Below, piece after piece: positions 6,116-6,851 of a stretch of DNA of 6,851 nt (position 1 is its first letter; every line of letters begins with the position of its first letter). The notes below the pieces were generated by a model. That model was not told where the DNA came from, did not search any database, and saw nothing but the letters and a program-made list of their open reading frames with translations. The position numbers and the translations under genes were made by a program. Origin of the DNA: Spirochaetaceae bacterium (GTDB lineage: Bacteria > Spirochaetota > Spirochaetia > Treponematales > Breznakiellaceae); NCBI GenBank assembly GCA_031280455.1, contig JAITGR010000115.1:1-6851 (forward strand), read 5' to 3'.

Positions 6116-6128
6116 CGCCGTAGGCGCT
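6114..6128 (+). terminator. Stem-loop at the operon end, weak terminator candidate
   Basis: AGCGCC (6114-6119) pairs with GGCGCT (6123-6128) around a GTA loop, directly at the DUF1905 stop codon. No T-run follows immediately; the nearest is TTTTT at 6158-6162, after a second small CCGG-TAG-CCGG hairpin (6140-6150). The pair could end transcription inefficiently or in a bidirectional manner, but it is not a classical intrinsic terminator. Confidence 0.3.
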
Positions 6129-6253
6129 GTTGTCAGTTGCCGGTAGCCGGTTGTCCGTTTTTAGCCGATAATTCGGTTCCCGCCCGCCGCCTGTGGCGAC
6201 GGCGCACGAATGGGGGCGCCCCCACCGACGTGGGCAACTGGCAACGGGCAACT
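6129..6253. repeat. Intergenic repeat region with GGCAACT units in inverted orientation
   Basis: The right arm holds GGGCAACT (6232-6239), GGCAAC (6240-6245) and GGGCAACT (6246-6253) in tandem; the last unit reaches the repressor's stop codon. The left arm holds the opposite orientation, CAGTTGCC at 6134-6141, so CAGTTGCC and GGCAACTG (6233-6240) form an 8-bp inverted pair. Between them lie a CCGA/TCGG hairpin (6165-6176) and a perfect GC palindrome. Dispersed elements of this kind are common between genes in some treponemes (inference from memory). Confidence 0.55.
6211..6224. repeat. Perfect 14-bp GC palindrome
   Basis: TGGGGGCGCCCCCA reads identically on both strands. It sits between the inverted GTTGCC-type arms in the gap between two convergent genes and could act as the tip of a larger hairpin or a bidirectional transcription stop. 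Confidence 0.7.
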
Positions 6254-6620
6254 ACCCCTGCCGGTACCATTTTGCGGCGGCTTTAATCATGGCTTTTATC
6301 ATAAGGCGGGAATCTTCCGGCAGCGATTCTATGTCGGCAATGAGGTCTTTGTAGTGGTGGCAGCAGTAGTGCTGGCGGCAGAACAGGCCGTTTTCGCAAG
6401 CAGCGTCCGCCTTTTCCCGCTCGCCGGTAATAAGATATTCCACTGAAATACCCAGCGCGCGCGCGATTTTGAGCGCCACATCCGCCGCCGGCATCGACTT
6501 TTGCGCGCCAAAGTACATGTCCAGCGCCCGTTTTTTAATACCGGCGCGTTCGGCAAGTTCCTTTTGCGTAATCGCGGCGTACTCCAGCTCTTTTCGCAGA
6601 CGTTCGGCGAAATTCTCCAT
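6252..6620 (-). CDS. XRE-family helix-turn-helix repressor with Cys/His-rich linker
   Basis: This 122-residue protein has a lambda-repressor-like DNA-binding domain at about residues 5-66. The helix-turn-helix TQKELAERAGIKKRALDMYF spans residues 18-37, and ALKIARALGISVEYLITG closes the domain. The segment Cys75-x5-Cys81-x2-His84-x-Cys86-Cys87-His88-His89 is unusual for the family and could bind a metal or sense redox state. A C-terminal helix (SLPEDSRLMIKAMIKAAAKW) resembles the dimerisation tails of small phage-type repressors. The ATG at 6620 is the only good start, as no alternative start codon lies upstream in frame; its ribosome site is weak (only ACAGG nearby), so expression may be low. 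It is divergent from the gene at 6753, and three operator-like sites lie in the shared gap, so control of both genes is likely. Confidence 0.9.
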   Translation of the reverse strand: MENFAERLRKELEYAAITQKELAERAGIKKRALDMYFGAQKSMPAADVALKIARALGISVEYLITGEREKADAACENGLFCRQHYCCHHYKDLIADIESLPEDSRLMIKAMIKAAAKWYRQG

Positions 6621-6632
6621 GCCTGTAAAATA

Positions 6633-6644
6633 GCGTAAAAACGC
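6633..6644. promoter_or_regulatory. Operator-like site 1 (GCGT-AAAA-ACGC)
   Basis: Inverted half-sites GCGT and ACGC are separated by four A bases, 13 bp ahead of the repressor start codon. The flanking AATAGCGTAA (6629-6638) is repeated exactly at site 3. Its place in the repressor leader fits autoregulation. Confidence 0.55.
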
Positions 6645-6655
6645 GCGCCCCCCTC

Positions 6656-6684
6656 TTGCATAAAACGTTATTACGTTATATATT
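6656..6684 (+). promoter_or_regulatory. Candidate promoter for the exported-protein gene
   Basis: TTGCAT (6656-6661) and TATATT (6679-6684) are separated by 17 bp. The -10 matches five of six consensus bases and the -35 only three. Operator-like site 2 lies inside the spacer and site 3 begins near the predicted start of transcription (about 6691), a layout suited to repression. The same AT-rich stretch could serve a leftward promoter for the repressor, for which I see only weaker boxes. Confidence 0.4.
6665..6676. promoter_or_regulatory. Operator-like site 2 (ACGT-TATT-ACGT)
   Basis: Same architecture as the neighbouring sites with half-site ACGT; extending one base each side gives AACGT-N4-ACGTT. 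Its centre is 32 bp from site 1 and 31 bp from site 3. It lies in the spacer of the candidate rightward promoter. Confidence 0.5.
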
Positions 6685-6693
6685 GCACTGTAA

Positions 6694-6709
6694 TAGCGTA
6701 ATTACGCTA
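6694..6709. promoter_or_regulatory. Operator-like site 3, perfect 16-bp palindrome
   Basis: TAGCGTAATTACGCTA is a perfect palindrome whose core GCGT-AATT-ACGC (6696-6707) matches the form of sites 1 and 2. It is the strongest of the three and the likeliest high-affinity site for the adjacent helix-turn-helix repressor. It overlaps the predicted start region of the rightward transcript. Confidence 0.65.
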
Positions 6710-6752
6710 AAACCGGTTTTGTAATCGGCAATACACTTGTAGGAGATTTTCT

Positions 6753-6851
6753 ATGGAAGGAAAATGGAGAAAAGCCATTGCCGTTGGGGCAATGGCGCTG
6801 GCGGGCGGCGTTCTGTTTGCGGAATCGAACCGCTCTAGTTCGACAGCGGGG
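6753..6851 (+). CDS. Exported protein, N-terminus only, runs off right edge
   Basis: The 33 visible residues form a classic Sec signal peptide: basic n-region MEGKWRK, hydrophobic core AIAVGAMALAGGVL, and a likely cleavage after Leu-Phe-Ala before Glu24. There is no lipobox cysteine in view, so a lipoprotein is not indicated. The start is supported by AGGAG at 6741-6745, seven bases before the ATG. The Ser-rich start of the mature part gives no family. It sits downstream of the operator array and is probably controlled by the divergent repressor. Confidence 0.75.
   Translation, partial: MEGKWRKAIAVGAMALAGGVLFAESNRSSSTAG

Noticed and set aside
6158..6162. A TTTTT run as a standard intrinsic terminator for the operon
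   Set aside because: It is separated by several bases from only a 4-bp stem (6140-6150), and the stronger stem at 6114-6128 is about 30 bp away.
6805..6851. A tRNA T-arm-like sequence on the minus strand (GGTTCGATTCC near 6820-6830)
   Set aside because: The T-stem has a mismatch, and no acceptor stem or CCA end is in the right place. The same bases encode a plausible signal-peptide junction on the plus strand.

Overview
This window looks like a GC-rich chromosomal segment of a bacterium, most likely a host-associated spirochaete of the Treponema type. That assignment is an inference from gene families (FAD-dependent ThyX, a treponeme-style xanthine-dehydrogenase-family trio, a DUF1905 protein, and short GGCAACT-type intergenic repeats). 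No marker gene here settles it. TTG and GTG starts are common, and strong purine-rich ribosome binding sites decide most starts.

Layout. Positions 1-182 (minus strand) hold the catalytic-domain remnant of a tyrosine recombinase, cut off by an in-frame stop. Positions 183-424 have no gene but hold several inverted repeats, a candidate promoter, and a hairpin just ahead of the first gene's ribosome binding site. Positions 425-6115 are one very tightly packed plus-strand cluster of seven genes: thyX, a pentapeptide-repeat protein with a Cys/His N-terminus, a metallo-beta-lactamase-fold protein, three subunits of a molybdenum hydroxylase (xanthine dehydrogenase family: Mo-binding, [2Fe-2S], FAD-binding), and a DUF1905 protein. 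Gaps are 11 bp or less and three junctions overlap, so one transcript with translational coupling is likely.

Positions 6116-6251 are a repeat-rich gap between convergent genes. A minus-strand XRE-family repressor (6252-6620) follows. It is divergent from a signal-peptide-bearing gene that runs off the right edge (from 6753). The 132-bp gap between these two holds three operator-like inverted repeats of form NCGT-N4-ACGN, with centres 32 and 31 bp apart (three helical turns each). This resembles a phage-style regulatory switch.

How the genes may work together. ThyX makes dTMP, and molybdenum hydroxylases often act on purines or other N-heterocycles, so a nucleotide-metabolism operon is a tempting reading. 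However, the Mo-binding subunit departs from the family at several active-site motifs. The glycine-rich GGGFGGK-type motif and the Arg of the RGFG-type motif are altered, and the catalytic GxGE glutamate is not visible. It is also short by about 120-130 residues in the region that normally carries the GQG motif. The metallo-beta-lactamase protein lacks the metal-binding Asp of its HxHxDH motif. The cluster may therefore encode a repurposed or non-catalytic complex rather than a standard xanthine dehydrogenase. This is the most interesting feature of the window, together with the operator array.
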